The notes beneath the pieces are model-generated. The model ran no database searches, was not told the DNA's origin, and saw only the letters and a list, made by a program, of their open reading frames with translations. A DNA stretch of 64,000 nucleotides from Treponema vincentii (GTDB taxonomy: Bacteria > Spirochaetota > Spirochaetia > Treponematales > Treponemataceae): the NCBI RefSeq assembly GCF_010365865.1, contig NZ_CP048020.1, forward strand, positions 2,480,001 through 2,544,000, in the 5' to 3' direction. Made by a program: the position numbers and the translations under genes. Shown one piece after another: positions 36,459 through 46,855 of this stretch (its first letter is position 1; every line of letters starts with the position of its first letter).

Positions 36459-36881
36459 ATGAGTTTTGGTATGTTTGGTGCAGCAGCTGCACTCGGTATT
36501 TCGGCATTCGGATCGGCATTAGGGCTTGCTATCGCAGGACAGGGCACAATCGGGGCGTGGAAGCGGTGTTATTTGAATAATAAACCGGCTCCCTTCATCC
36601 TCCTCGCATTTGCAGGTGCCCCGCTCACGCAGACCATTTACGGCTTCTTGCTGATGAACAAAATGCTTACTTCAAAAGCGGATCCGTGGTTCCTGTTAGG
36701 TGTCGGTGTTGCGTGCGGTCTCGGTATTGCAGCTTCCGCTATTGCACAGGGTAAGGCTTCCGCAGCAGGTTCTGATGCGTTGGCGGAAACCGGTAAAGGT
36801 TTCGGTCAGTACATTACCGTTGTCGGTCTTTGCGAAACCGTCGCGTTGTTCGTTATGGTTTTCGGACTGATTAACTGCTAA
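36459..36881 (+). CDS. atpK: V-type ATP synthase subunit K (proteolipid)
   Basis: 140 residues, two hairpins of four membrane helices, each with a GxGxGxG-like inner helix (AAALGISAFGSALGLAIAGQ, LLGVGVACGLGIAASAIAQG). The expected ion-binding acid is the glutamate in LCETVALF of the last helix; the first repeat has no acid at the corresponding place, as in duplicated V-type proteolipids. It forms the rotating membrane ring. GGAGG lies 7 nt before the ATG. A terminator follows, ending the operon. Confidence 0.93.
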   Translation: MSFGMFGAAAALGISAFGSALGLAIAGQGTIGAWKRCYLNNKPAPFILLAFAGAPLTQTIYGFLLMNKMLTSKADPWFLLGVGVACGLGIAASAIAQGKASAAGSDALAETGKGFGQYITVVGLCETVALFVMVFGLINC

Positions 36882-36892
36882 CAGTGGTGCTC

Positions 36893-36928
36893 AAACGGAT
36901 TTCGGCTTCTGCCGGAATCCGTTTTTTG
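36893..36928 (+). terminator. Terminator of the V-ATPase operon
   Basis: Stem AACGGATTtcggc / gccgGAATCCGTT with a TTCT loop, followed by TTTTTTG. Confidence 0.85.
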
Positions 36929-37044
36929 TTTTAAACCCTCCGCACAAATAAAAGAACTTATTTACCTCACTCTTTACCCATAAAAACTTCTTTTCACATA
37001 TTTTTTCTTCAAAAACATAAAAATTATTAGCCGAAACGCCGTTG

Positions 37045-38862
37045 ATGTCGCATAAAAGGGGCATGAACCTTATAAAATTTTATTACGGCATCAAGTGTAT
37101 GCCAACCCTATTGTGTATGTTTGTTACCCTCTTCGGATGCGTTTCTACGCAAGGCTACGGGCAACAATCGCTTTTTGACCGTCTAACCAATGACCGTTTT
37201 ATATTCGGTCTACAAAACGGCGAGGAATACGATATCGATGAATACCCCAATGAAGATTCCGATGAGGATTCCGGCACCGAGACGGATGAATACAATTTCG
37301 ATAAAGCTTCCGAAACCGGATCGGAAACAGGCGGCGGACAACAGACGGGCGAATCAACTGAGCAGCAAACGGATAAAGCGCTTACCCAACAGACAGACGA
37401 ATCGGTCAAACAACAAATAGACAAAGCGGATTCCTCATCGGACATACAACAGAATGATAAGGCTGATGCAAAACACACAGCCCCGGAACGCGACTATTTT
37501 TTCCGATATGTACACAGTGTTCATAAAGGCGCCCGGATTTCTGCCGGAGTCAGCGGTCGCGGTTACATCGGTTATTTGCAGCTTGAATCGCCGATGCCCG
37601 TACCCTACTTTGAACTTTCGGTGAGGAATTTCGGTGTCGGGCTGTATCCGCTTGCAGCACTGCAACCTTCTTTTCCTGAAAAAAATATCCCAACGCTTTT
37701 CCTCGGTGCAGGAAGCCTCACCTTTGATAGTTTCTTAAAAACGGCGCAGTTTTCCGGCTTTTCGAAAACAAAAGCAAGCTACGGCGGAGTCAAATTTCCG
37801 CGAGAACAGTTCATCGGTATCGGGAATGCGCAAAAGGCTATTCAATATGGGGTTGAAGTATACGGCAGCGGATGGAACAGCGCTTTTTTTGCAAGCCCCG
37901 AACCAAAGAAGCAGCGGATGCGCTACGGCCTTATTGGCGGTTGGCGTATGAATCAGAAAAAAGCGGACATCAACTTTGCCATTCAATATCTTACCGCTTT
38001 TATGCCGGAATTGATCAGAGAGGTAAAAACATCTTCTGCAGAATCCGCAGGCATATATGGTGGAGATATCCGGCAGCGTTACCACACGCTTTTCGGTTTA
38101 AACGCCGTTTTTACTCATCCGGTTGTCTCGTTTTCGACAACCGGTTTTTGCAGCTATGCGGCAGACAAAACAGTTTCCGGTGCGGTACAAGCCGAAATCG
38201 ATGCTTGGTACCGGTATGCGGGTATACGAACCGGCGGCAGCTATACCGGAGCGCGCGCCGTCAACTGGGATGGAAAGCAGCAAAACGAACAGGTTACCGT
38301 TTTTATTCAGCCGCACTTTAAGGTGGGCATTTTCTCGCTGTCCGCGCTCTATGGATTCAGTATGGAAGATAAAACAATGCTGCATAACGGCGGGCTTATT
38401 ACACAGGTAAAACATGAAGTAATCCGTTGGAAGGCAAGCTGGGATTACCGCAATGAACTGCATACTATTAAAACGGAACTGATATGCATAAGCAAACCGA
38501 AATGGTTTAACGGCGTTCAATGGTTCCAAAAAGCGACTGCCGGAGCTTCCGTTGAATTACAGGATAAAACTGCCAATCCGTTTATCTTAAAAAAGTATGC
38601 TATCCATATAAACGGTCATTTCTGCATTACCGACGGCGTTTTTTGCGGTATCGCCGGTTCGTTTTCCCAAGCAGTACGAAAGGAAGAAACCGAAAATGAA
38701 CGCCTTATATACCTGCAAAACCCCGTGTATGGCGGCGGCGTATATGTCAGTTTTAAGCGAGACGGTATCGGAAAGGTACACTCCGGCAAATTGGAAGTTT
38801 CGGTAAAAAATGAAAAGCCGTATTACGATATTAAGCTTGTGTATCAGGTTCGCGGAAAGTGA
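37045..38862 (+). CDS. Outer-membrane-type hypothetical protein
   Basis: About 605 residues; family not recognised. The N-terminus has a hydrophobic signal ending LFGCVS, which might be a lipobox. Residues ~55-150 are a low-complexity, acidic, Gln/Thr/Asp-rich linker with repeated QQTD-type units. The rest is rich in alternating beta strands (GVGLYPLAALQPSF, YGFSMEDKTMLHNGGLI, GGGVYVSFKRDGIG) and ends in a strand (YDIKLVYQVRGK), consistent with an outer-membrane barrel. The start is uncertain (ATG 37045 or 37063; AGGGG is too close to the latter). Its 3' end overlaps the convergent shikimate kinase gene by 19 nt. Confidence 0.6.
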   Translation: MSHKRGMNLIKFYYGIKCMPTLLCMFVTLFGCVSTQGYGQQSLFDRLTNDRFIFGLQNGEEYDIDEYPNEDSDEDSGTETDEYNFDKASETGSETGGGQQTGESTEQQTDKALTQQTDESVKQQIDKADSSSDIQQNDKADAKHTAPERDYFFRYVHSVHKGARISAGVSGRGYIGYLQLESPMPVPYFELSVRNFGVGLYPLAALQPSFPEKNIPTLFLGAGSLTFDSFLKTAQFSGFSKTKASYGGVKFPREQFIGIGNAQKAIQYGVEVYGSGWNSAFFASPEPKKQRMRYGLIGGWRMNQKKADINFAIQYLTAFMPELIREVKTSSAESAGIYGGDIRQRYHTLFGLNAVFTHPVVSFSTTGFCSYAADKTVSGAVQAEIDAWYRYAGIRTGGSYTGARAVNWDGKQQNEQVTVFIQPHFKVGIFSLSALYGFSMEDKTMLHNGGLITQVKHEVIRWKASWDYRNELHTIKTELICISKPKWFNGVQWFQKATAGASVELQDKTANPFILKKYAIHINGHFCITDGVFCGIAGSFSQAVRKEETENERLIYLQNPVYGGGVYVSFKRDGIGKVHSGKLEVSVKNEKPYYDIKLVYQVRGK

Positions 38863-39524
38863 GAGGATTGCTCCGCTATCTTCTGAGCGGCGGCGACACA
38901 ATCCAAGCCGGCCGTGTCGATGATAAGGTTGCAGTTCCTGCGGTACAGTTCGGTGCGGCGCGTATACAATTCGGTAAACAGATGCCGCGCTTCCGCTTTT
39001 TGAGCAACAGGCAGAAAGCGTAGAAATGCCGGATAATACCCTGTTTGCAGCGCATCGTGCGTCAAGCGTTCAAAAAGCGCCGCTTCCGTTGCATAGAGGA
39101 ATACCCGCAGCGGTATTGCTGCAACGATGGCAGACGCTTCCATGTTATCGCAGATGCCGCCGCCCGCCGCAATGACAGCACAGTTTTCTACGGCTGCCCC
39201 CTGCCGATTCTCAGCTGAGCCGTCGGTTGGCAGGGGCAGAGGTGTAGAGTGCCGCAACGGCTCGGCTGCAAAGACATCCCCGCCGCAGTCATGTAGAGCG
39301 CAACATTCACGCAGGGCAGCAGCTTCCGCAGCATGTAATGCGGATACCCCTCCTTGACGGCAAAGCTCCCGCGGCGTTAAACCGGTACGGATACGGATAA
39401 GCTCATCGGTGTCGTAAAAGGAGCAGCCGAGCCGTTTAGCAAGGAGTCTCCCTACGGAAGTCTTTCCCGAACGGCTCAAGCCTAAAAGTATCATGAAGTT
39501 CACGATAGCGGCAGTGCTAGGCAC
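38844..39524 (-). CDS. aroK: Shikimate kinase-like protein
   Basis: 226 residues. The P-loop GLSRSGKTSVGRLLAKRLGC and the substrate motif FYDTDELIRIRTG (DTD) match shikimate kinase, as does the later AAGGGICDN (GGG). It phosphorylates shikimate in aromatic amino-acid synthesis. An insert of about 35 residues rich in Ala/Pro/Glu precedes the GGG motif, and the protein is longer than the usual ~170. The start is uncertain: GTG at 39524 overlaps the upstream stop, and a later ATG (39494) begins directly at MILLGLSRSGKTS. It forms an operon with the YkgJ-family and chemoreceptor genes. Confidence 0.82.
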   Translation of the reverse strand: MPSTAAIVNFMILLGLSRSGKTSVGRLLAKRLGCSFYDTDELIRIRTGLTPRELCRQGGVSALHAAEAAALRECCALHDCGGDVFAAEPLRHSTPLPLPTDGSAENRQGAAVENCAVIAAGGGICDNMEASAIVAAIPLRVFLYATEAALFERLTHDALQTGYYPAFLRFLPVAQKAEARHLFTELYTRRTELYRRNCNLIIDTAGLDCVAAAQKIAEQSSHFPRT

Positions 39525-40239
39525 TTAACGGATGCGGTGAAGGACAATCGGGTTCGGGCGGTGTGATAAAGTGCAACAGCATTTTCAGCTTTTTAATCGC
39601 AGCAGGGAGCGCAATCCGCAGCGGGAGGGGGTGTGTATCATCGGGATTCAGAGCCAAAAGGCTTGACGAAGCGGCGCCCATATACGGCGGAACAGCACCG
39701 AATAACCGCATCATCTCCTCTTCTCCATATTGCCGCCCCGTTTGAACATCTTGCACCGTACCTGTCCCGTTGATAGGGGTACCGGAAATTCCGCCTGCTG
39801 CATTACCGGCAACTACGGAAGGTTCCATATACCGGCATGGCTTCCAGCGAATACGCCTGTCTTTACCATGATCTCCCGAAAAACCGAATAACCGGCATAT
39901 CAGACACCGTCCGCCGTACACCGTGCAGTGATACGGGCTTTCGGGGTCAAACAGAACGCAACCGTCGCCTCCGATAGAAGCACCGCTGTCCGCTTCGGCA
40001 ATACGTTCCGCTCGCTCGCTCTGATTTTCCAGCATCCATGCTGCGAGATACAGCGCTTCAGCCTCATATACTTCAGGTTCAAAATGAACGCAACAACTAC
40101 CGCAGCCGTCAGGGCATTGCATGGGGCTTTTTGCCTTCCATATTTTTTGATCTGCGTCTATATCATTATACAACGAATCAACTGCCGTCAAAATATCATA
40201 GATCACAGTACCCGCAAATTTTTCCGCTTCTTTTATCAT
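39517..40239 (-). CDS. YkgJ-family cysteine cluster protein
   Basis: 240 residues. The cysteine cluster [14 protein letters not shown] near residue 42, then [24 protein letters not shown] and KPCRYMEP, is that of the CxxCxxCC (YkgJ/UPF0153) family, thought to bind zinc or iron. Function is unknown. It is ATGA-coupled to the chemoreceptor gene upstream and overlaps the shikimate kinase gene by 8 nt downstream, indicating co-transcription. Confidence 0.85.
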   Translation of the reverse strand: MIKEAEKFAGTVIYDILTAVDSLYNDIDADQKIWKAKSPMQCPDGCGSCCVHFEPEVYEAEALYLAAWMLENQSERAERIAEADSGASIGGDGCVLFDPESPYHCTVYGGRCLICRLFGFSGDHGKDRRIRWKPCRYMEPSVVAGNAAGGISGTPINGTGTVQDVQTGRQYGEEEMMRLFGAVPPYMGAASSSLLALNPDDTHPLPLRIALPAAIKKLKMLLHFITPPEPDCPSPHPLSA

Positions 40240-42380
40240 ATCGTAAATTCTTTTACCTTATTCGCCAATATTTCGATACTTTCTTTATTTTTTTGAACCA
40301 GATCATTTACCTCTACAACGGCATTATTTATTTGAATAGCACCGGCAGACATTTCGTCCATGCTGTTGGTAATAACCTGAGTCAATCCATCCAGTTTATT
40401 CATCTCCTGCGCAACTTCTCCGCTGCCCGAAAGCATTCCCGATGAACCGGCTTGTACCGTATTCGTAGTAATATTGATATCTTTAATCGCTGCCAATACT
40501 TCTTTATTCGCATTCATCTGATCTTGCATGGAACGCGTAATAAAGTCTTCCTGATCGGAAATTCGGGTCGCAAGTTCATATACCTTATCAAAGGTCTGTT
40601 CGGCACCGTTACCGGCAGCTATCAGCGTACGAATAATTTCAATAGATTCTTTCAGAACACCGCCGATTTGCTTTCCCTGTGCATTTGATTCTTCCGCAAG
40701 TTTACGGATCTCATCTGCAACAACCGCAAAACCTTTTCCGGTTTCTCCCGCATGGGCGGCTTCGATAGCGGCATTCATAGCGAGCAAGTTTGTCTGGCTT
40801 GCAATATTCTGAATAATCAGACTCGCTTCCAAAAGTGCATCGGATCGTTCTGCTATTTGCTTAACTACCGAGTTTGCCGTATTAGCGCCGTTTTTCCCCT
40901 CACGAGTCATCGAATACATCTCTTTTATCAAATCATTATTTTTTTCAAGCGTTTGCGTAATAGTAACAATATTTGCAGCCATTTCTTCAACTGCAGAAGA
41001 AGAGTGCGCAACTGAATTTGCTTGTACTGTAATCTCTTTGTCCAGTTCTTGAATTTGCGCAATAATATTTTCAACTACATTGCCGGTTTTTTGAACACTC
41101 GAAGCCTGGGTTTTTGCTTGCCTTTTAATACTTTCCACATTTGCACTGATTTCGTTTATTGCACTTGCCGTTTCGGCCATATTATTATAGAGATCATCTC
41201 CCACATGCTGCATCGCCTTCGATTCATGGATAAGCGAATTAATCATACCGGCAACCTTATCCATTGTCGTATTAAAATCGATCATCAGACGACCGATTTC
41301 ATCATTTTTCTTAATGTAAAATCGTCCGGTCAGATCGCCGGATGCCATTTTTGCAAAGATAAGCTGCAACTTTCGGAAATATCCTTTTACCCGTTTGGAG
41401 AACCAGAAAATAAGCCAGAAGAATACAATCAGCATCCCCGTTCCGACTGCTGCCATACTGACAACGATTCGGTAAAAACTTTCCAATATCTCACTATTTT
41501 GCATCAATATCGCTATTTTCCATCCTAATTCATCAATAGCAAAAACCCGTATCCGCCACTGAATATTATCGATCGTAACAACTTTCGTTTCGATACCGAT
41601 ATCTTGAAAATGTTTAAGGTATTGATTACCGGTACTATCCAGCTTTGTAAACACTAAATCTCGATGCATCGGATCGGCTAAAATAGTCCCGTCATTTTGA
41701 AACAACATTACATATCCTGCCTTGCCGACTTTTATCGAATCAATAAATGAAGTAAGTTGCTCAAGTTTTACCTCAAGTCCCAGATTTCCGATAAAACGCC
41801 CTTCCGGCGATAATACTTGTCTGGAAAAACAGATAACAGGGGCCCCTATCGTCGACATATACGCAGGGGTCACAACGGTATCGCCACCGGCAGCTTCCGC
41901 TTGTTGATACCATATACGCTTTCGCGGATCAAATCCCGCGCTGACGGTATCATCCCACGAACTGGCAAACCCGCCCCATTTTGATCCGAAAAAAACTTCC
42001 GCGATATCGGAATATCCGTTATAGACACGCTTAAACAGCGTTACTATATCTTGCTCTATCTCTCCTTTCGGTACATTTTTCAGTATCATGTTCTGCTTTG
42101 TAGTCGTATAATTATTGAGGCTGGTATCAGCAACTTGCACGATAGGATGCTCTGCAAGCACTTTTGCCGTATTTTTATTATTTTGCATAAACAGCATGAT
42201 CGTTTGTTCTATCAGCGAGAACTGCTGGGATGAGGTTCGGTCGTATTGTTTTATATTAACCTGATATACTTGAAAACCGATTATAGCGCAAGCGCATATT
42301 ATTAAAATACACAATATAACGACGCCGGCAAGCAAAATTTTAGCGCGCAGGGATATATTCCTTTTTCTAGTATCCATCAT
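40236..42380 (-). CDS. Methyl-accepting chemotaxis protein with dCache sensor
   Basis: About 714 residues. An N-terminal membrane helix ([20 protein letters not shown]) is followed by a periplasmic dCache sensor (about 40-300; [20 protein letters not shown].. [16 protein letters not shown]), a second helix ([20 protein letters not shown]), a HAMP region ([20 protein letters not shown]) and a signalling domain whose tip is [19 protein letters not shown] then [18 protein letters not shown]. It senses small molecules and controls CheA. GGAG lies upstream of two adjacent ATGs (42380 and 42377). First gene of the operon with the YkgJ and shikimate kinase genes. Confidence 0.95.
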   Translation of the reverse strand: MMDTRKRNISLRAKILLAGVVILCILIICACAIIGFQVYQVNIKQYDRTSSQQFSLIEQTIMLFMQNNKNTAKVLAEHPIVQVADTSLNNYTTTKQNMILKNVPKGEIEQDIVTLFKRVYNGYSDIAEVFFGSKWGGFASSWDDTVSAGFDPRKRIWYQQAEAAGGDTVVTPAYMSTIGAPVICFSRQVLSPEGRFIGNLGLEVKLEQLTSFIDSIKVGKAGYVMLFQNDGTILADPMHRDLVFTKLDSTGNQYLKHFQDIGIETKVVTIDNIQWRIRVFAIDELGWKIAILMQNSEILESFYRIVVSMAAVGTGMLIVFFWLIFWFSKRVKGYFRKLQLIFAKMASGDLTGRFYIKKNDEIGRLMIDFNTTMDKVAGMINSLIHESKAMQHVGDDLYNNMAETASAINEISANVESIKRQAKTQASSVQKTGNVVENIIAQIQELDKEITVQANSVAHSSSAVEEMAANIVTITQTLEKNNDLIKEMYSMTREGKNGANTANSVVKQIAERSDALLEASLIIQNIASQTNLLAMNAAIEAAHAGETGKGFAVVADEIRKLAEESNAQGKQIGGVLKESIEIIRTLIAAGNGAEQTFDKVYELATRISDQEDFITRSMQDQMNANKEVLAAIKDINITTNTVQAGSSGMLSGSGEVAQEMNKLDGLTQVITNSMDEMSAGAIQINNAVVEVNDLVQKNKESIEILANKVKEFTI

Positions 42381-42430
42381 TTCTCTCCTCAATAACAAAT
42401 GATAATTAAAGAATGCCTAAAAGAAGAATC

Positions 42431-43086
42431 CTATTTTCCAAATAATCCGCGTTGTCCTGCTTTTATCCATTTACCGGGTATGCGCGATAATGCTGACTGG
42501 TTTATTTGTGCAGCCAACCATTCGGTATAGAGAGCATTATCTTCTCCTTCAAGACGAACAAGCATTGTTTGCAAAAAGAGCGTTTTCTTCCTGTGCAATC
42601 GTTGCCGAACTTGCCTCCGCCATCCTCACAAAGGCCCCGGAAGCAGCGGCAACCGGTATATTCCCGCATGAAGGAGAGACATCTCGATGTACAAATATTA
42701 ACTTCCCCGATTTTTTTATGAATAAAATACCGCATGAAAGTGTAGGCTAACTGTATATTTGCAGTAATCAATTCGGTAACAATCTTATCGGCATGCAATA
42801 CACCGGTATTGGAATATAATTCGGTATATGCCGGTGCATCAAAGATCAGCAGAGCAGTTTCAATATTCAACTGTAAATTTTTAAATTGGAGTGGTAAAGA
42901 TTGAAGAGAGAATACGGATTGGCGATTCCATAATAGCACAGGGCCTATCGCATTCTCCGCTTTTTTATCTTTTGTTCGTTCGGCATCGGAAATAACAATT
43001 ACGCGTTGACCCTGTACTCGTAGGAAATCAGCTAAACTTAACGAAAAATTTAAACGATCGTCTGTTATCAGTATATCAGTACTCAT
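42431..43086 (-). pseudogene. Rossmann-like protein, two frameshifts in this sequence
   Basis: Three frames join into one 217-residue protein: MSTDILITDDRLNFSLSLAD to MRYFIHKK, then SGKLIFVHRDVSPSCGNIPV to EENAL, then LQTMLVRLEGEDNALYTEWL to KAGQRGLFGK. Removing one A from the A7 run near 42711-42717 and one T from the T5 run near 42565 restores a single frame. The fold looks like a short-chain-dehydrogenase-type Rossmann protein, but no catalytic Tyr-x3-Lys is certain. It is separated from the chemoreceptor gene by only 50 bp and on the same strand. Confidence 0.65.
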
Positions 43087-43125
43087 AGTTACTAGTATAT
43101 ACCGAATAAATAAAAATTTAAATAG

Positions 43126-43800
43126 CTAGTCGATTAAAGTCGCTTCGACCATATAACGGAACGAATCACCTGCCACAGAGCGTTCTTTTTTTTCTATGAT
43201 GAAAATCAGAGCGCGAGAGGTATCGTCCATCAGTATTTTCTTAACGGCATAATTTTTAACACCACTTCGCACATAATCGGGGCGGCCGACTTCTTTTTTT
43301 ACCTTGGTACCATTCGGTTTTGTTTTTTCTACCGTTAAATAAAATGAACTTTCCGTTTTTGATTTTTGTGTCGTATTAAGCACAACCGTATATTCGTCGC
43401 TTGTCTGGAAGTCGCGGAAAAATAGTGTTTGATTTCCTTCAGTTGCTTCTGTTTGCGCATAAAGAACACGTCCCTGCCGTGTTTCGGAAATACCCCACTT
43501 GCTCAGTGAAACTTGAGCCCTATTCTGCAGTGCAAGGAAAGTCGATTTACTTTCTTTTCCTTCCGTTTGCTTTGAAGGAGATGTTCTGAAAATACCGTTG
43601 GGGAGAAAAGTATTGGCACCTACATCGACAGCGTAAATTTCGGCATACGCGCGATAGGTTTTATCCTGTAAACCGTATTGGCCGAAAGCAAACTTAGTTC
43701 CGTCAGCGGAAAAGCCTAAATTAACAAAGTTTGCAAGATCGCCGGCATAAACGGCAGCCGCAAAGACCGCCATAACAATTATGGTATAAAATTTTCGCAT
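43126..43800 (-). CDS. DUF2259 predicted secreted protein
   Basis: About 224 residues. The signal peptide MRKFYTIIVMAVFAAAVYAG is followed by DLANFVNLGFSADGTKFAFG and YRAYAEIYAVDV, the hallmark of DUF2259, a treponemal family of predicted secreted beta proteins. Function is unknown. AGGAG lies 5 nt before the ATG at 43800, preferred over the upstream extension. No operon partner is evident. Confidence 0.85.
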   Translation of the reverse strand: MRKFYTIIVMAVFAAAVYAGDLANFVNLGFSADGTKFAFGQYGLQDKTYRAYAEIYAVDVGANTFLPNGIFRTSPSKQTEGKESKSTFLALQNRAQVSLSKWGISETRQGRVLYAQTEATEGNQTLFFRDFQTSDEYTVVLNTTQKSKTESSFYLTVEKTKPNGTKVKKEVGRPDYVRSGVKNYAVKKILMDDTSRALIFIIEKKERSVAGDSFRYMVEATLID

Positions 43801-43956
43801 AACAACTCCTGCGCGTGAAAATCCGTGGATTACGTTCCTATACTTGTATCGGAATATAAAATGCAAACTTTAAAAAGGGGAAGCAAAACAAGCACTTTAT
43901 CTTGTTCAAAGTAATCGGAAACCAATTACCAAATACTACAAATTATCCATTACCCA

Positions 43957-44709
43957 TTACTTACTCAGCTGTCGCCAGACTTTAAGCTGTTCTTGTATCA
44001 AAGCCTTACCTTCTTCCAAAACTTTTAACTGGGCTTCTTTTGTAGTGGGTGTCGGATATATTTTAAGAACTTTTACCCGATATGCGCCTCCACGTAGATT
44101 GGTTGCAAGCCGTGTTATCGAAGAGATATTCCATCCGCCGTCAACCGCGGCAACAACTACCGGCATCGGAGCCTTGGATAAAAACCGCCGGAAACCGGCC
44201 GAATGAAAAGTTCCGACTTCGCCATTCTTTGAGCGGGTTCCCTCAGGAAAGAGTATCGGTATCCAATTGTTGCGCATCACCCGTCGCGCGAATGCATCCA
44301 TTGCCTGCATGGCCTGACTGGGACTACCGGTACGCTGCACGATACAGTGTTCGTCACTTTTCAGCATAACGGAAACTAACGGCACATAGTCTGCCAGTTC
44401 CTTCTTCGCAACAAAACGAACCCGCTTTCCACCGAGATAGTTCATAAACACCACAATATCTAAGATGCTTTGGTGGTTGGAAATCAGCAAATACTGTTCC
44501 GGCAGCCGCGGCACAAGAGAATAATCCCCTCTGAAATGGAAATTAAGATAAGCAGAAAAAATCGAAAAGATACGGTGCGCGACAACGGTCGAAATATGTG
44601 CATTGATTTTTTTACACCACGAGCGGTGAATAGCATAAGCAATACGGTTTAATAACGCCCATCCGGCCAAAGTGCCGATACAGCATATAATACAAAAAAC
44701 ACCAAGCAT
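43957..44709 (-). CDS. plsC: 1-acyl-sn-glycerol-3-phosphate acyltransferase (PlsC family)
   Basis: 250 residues. An N-terminal membrane helix precedes the acyltransferase motifs LLISNHQSILDIVVF (HX4D) and LFPEGTRSKNGEVG (glycerophosphate binding). It adds the second acyl chain in phosphatidic acid synthesis at the inner membrane. A ten-bp gap separates it from the DinG-like gene upstream on the same strand, so both may be in one transcript with 46856 and smpB. Confidence 0.92.
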   Translation of the reverse strand: MLGVFCIICCIGTLAGWALLNRIAYAIHRSWCKKINAHISTVVAHRIFSIFSAYLNFHFRGDYSLVPRLPEQYLLISNHQSILDIVVFMNYLGGKRVRFVAKKELADYVPLVSVMLKSDEHCIVQRTGSPSQAMQAMDAFARRVMRNNWIPILFPEGTRSKNGEVGTFHSAGFRRFLSKAPMPVVVAAVDGGWNISSITRLATNLRGGAYRVKVLKIYPTPTTKEAQLKVLEEGKALIQEQLKVWRQLSK

Positions 44710-44719
44710 AAAGTCCCTA

Positions 44720-46849
44720 TCAATACAAAAAGTTTTCGACAGTATAAACTATTTCTTCTAAAGATGCAAAGCATTGCTTGGTTTTAGGAATACTGTCGAT
44801 AAAAATTCTCCCGTACTGTTTAACAAGCGCCCGCTTGTCGAGCAGCGTTACAATGCCGCGGTCGGTTTGCGAGCGCATCAGGCGGCCGAAGCCCTGCCGG
44901 AATTGTACAACCGCTTCGGGGACGCTCAGCTGCATAAACGAGCTGCCGCCTCTTTTTTCGATGGCATCGGCACGGGCGCGAAAAAGAGGTGCACTCGGCA
45001 CGGCAAAAGGGAGTTTTACCAAAATGACATGGCTGAGCGCCTCTCCCGGTACGTCGATGCCTGCCCAAAACGATGCGGTCGCGAATAAGCTGCTTTCGAT
45101 ATGTTCCTTAAAGGTTTGCAAGAGGCGGCTGCGGTCGTCCTCTCCCTGCTGTAAAAGCTCCATATCGGGCAGCTGAGTGCGGGCGTACGCACAAGTTTGT
45201 TTTAACGACTCGTAAGAAGTAAACAGGACAAGCGTTTTTCCTCCGGTCATTTCAATCAATTTGGTAACGGCGGTGTTCACAAATTGCTGAAACTGCTCAT
45301 CATCAGGGGCAGGTGCATCGGTCGGGATGTTTAAGAGCACATTTTTGTCGTACGGGAAAGGCGATTCAAAGGTACCGGTGCGCACCGGCTTGTCGGAAAA
45401 AGGATGCAAGCCGACCCTGCCCAGCCAATACGAAAAGCTCGTGCCGATTTTCAGGGTTGCGGAAAGGGCAATGACGGTATCGAAGGGGATGAATACCGCC
45501 TGCCGCAGCAAACCCGACATATCCACCGGCGTTTGATTAAAGTACGGAACTTCCCCCGCAGGGCTTTGGTATTTTTCTATCCAAAAGACATACTCGGGCA
45601 GTTCTTTCCAACGGAAAAAATTTTCGAGCGTTTCGGAAATGTCTTGCAGCCGGTGCAGTGCAAGCGAACCTTCCCGCACCGCTTCTTCATACGGAGAACC
45701 TTCATCCGGTTCGGCATTGGTAATCAGCACCGCGAGCTTGACATTCAGGATATTCAGCTCCGCGTAAAAATCCTTGCACGCGGCAAGCAGCGCCGCCGTC
45801 TTCGATGCCGGAACCTGTGTAAAACCGAGACTGCTCACATTCCCGCAAAACGAGAGCGCCCGCGCCTCCAATACGGAGTAAGCCGTTTGCGTTTTTGCAA
45901 GAGCGGCGATAATAGCAGGCATCAACTCGGCTTTAGTAGAAACCGCAGTGATTTTTTCGATACAGCCGGCGGCTTTTCCCTTTTTAGTACGGGAAAGCGT
46001 TGTAATACAGCGGGTTAAATCATAGCGGGAAAAGGTACGCGAAAAAAATCCGCTTGCCGCCTCTTCAATCGTGTGAGCTTCGTCAAAGATGATTGCGTTA
46101 AAGGGCGGCAGAACGGCAGTTGAATCATAACCGGCGCCTTCTTTTCTGCTGGCGAGATCGGCAAAGAGCAGATGGTGATTAACAATTAAGAGCGCTGCCT
46201 TTTCCGCTTTTTTACGCAGCTTCATCACAAAACAGTCAGTATAAAAAGGACAGCGCTGCCCAAGGCAGTTATCCGATTCGGAGCAAATCTTTGACCACAA
46301 TCCTGCCGCGGGCATAAACGGGAGTGAAGAGCGGGCGCCGTCTTGGCATGTTTGCGCCCATTTTTGAATGGCTGCCAACTCTTCCGCTTCCTGACTAAAA
46401 AGATCAGGTTCCTGTACCGTTTGCATAAGCCGCCGCAAACAAAGGTAATTCTGCCGCCCCTTAATGAGCACCGCCTGCGGCTGTTCCGATTGTTCACCGC
46501 ATACACCGAGTATTTTTAAGGCGTCGGGAACATCCTTATCGACGAGCTGATGCTGTAAATTGATGGTGCCGGTGGAGATAACAATACGAACTTTGTTGGC
46601 AAGCGCCCATTCAAAGGCGGGCAGCAAGTAGGCTAAACTCTTTCCGACGCCGGTTCCTGCTTCAAAAACACCGATTGCGCTGTCGTTAAAACAATGCGTT
46701 ATTGCGCGGATAAGATCAAGCTGTGACGGGCGTTCTTCATAGCGGTCAAAAAAAGACGCAAAGCTGCCGGTTTCTTCAAGATAGCCTGCTATTGTATCGG
46801 CATTAAGGCGGTGGTATACACGTTCCTCCGCTTCATCTTCGTAGTGCAT
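44720..46849 (-). CDS. DinG-family ATP-dependent helicase
   Basis: 709 residues. Superfamily 2 helicase of the XPD/DinG type: Walker A FEAGTGVGKSLAYLLPAFEW, an Fe-S cysteine set ICSESDNCLGQRCPFYTDC, Walker B IIFDEAHTIEEAA, and motif VI FRQGFGRLMRSQTDRG. Such enzymes unwind 5'-3' and act in DNA repair and removal of structures. Only 6 bp separate it from the upstream exported-protein gene. All motifs appear intact and length is usual. Confidence 0.93.
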   Translation of the reverse strand: MHYEDEAEERVYHRLNADTIAGYLEETGSFASFFDRYEERPSQLDLIRAITHCFNDSAIGVFEAGTGVGKSLAYLLPAFEWALANKVRIVISTGTINLQHQLVDKDVPDALKILGVCGEQSEQPQAVLIKGRQNYLCLRRLMQTVQEPDLFSQEAEELAAIQKWAQTCQDGARSSLPFMPAAGLWSKICSESDNCLGQRCPFYTDCFVMKLRKKAEKAALLIVNHHLLFADLASRKEGAGYDSTAVLPPFNAIIFDEAHTIEEAASGFFSRTFSRYDLTRCITTLSRTKKGKAAGCIEKITAVSTKAELMPAIIAALAKTQTAYSVLEARALSFCGNVSSLGFTQVPASKTAALLAACKDFYAELNILNVKLAVLITNAEPDEGSPYEEAVREGSLALHRLQDISETLENFFRWKELPEYVFWIEKYQSPAGEVPYFNQTPVDMSGLLRQAVFIPFDTVIALSATLKIGTSFSYWLGRVGLHPFSDKPVRTGTFESPFPYDKNVLLNIPTDAPAPDDEQFQQFVNTAVTKLIEMTGGKTLVLFTSYESLKQTCAYARTQLPDMELLQQGEDDRSRLLQTFKEHIESSLFATASFWAGIDVPGEALSHVILVKLPFAVPSAPLFRARADAIEKRGGSSFMQLSVPEAVVQFRQGFGRLMRSQTDRGIVTLLDKRALVKQYGRIFIDSIPKTKQCFASLEEIVYTVENFLY

Positions 46850-46855
46850 AAAGGC

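Noticed and set aside
37155-37478. Serine/cysteine-rich minus-strand frame
   Set aside because: It is the shadow of the Gln/Thr/Asp-rich linker of the plus-strand outer-membrane-type protein.
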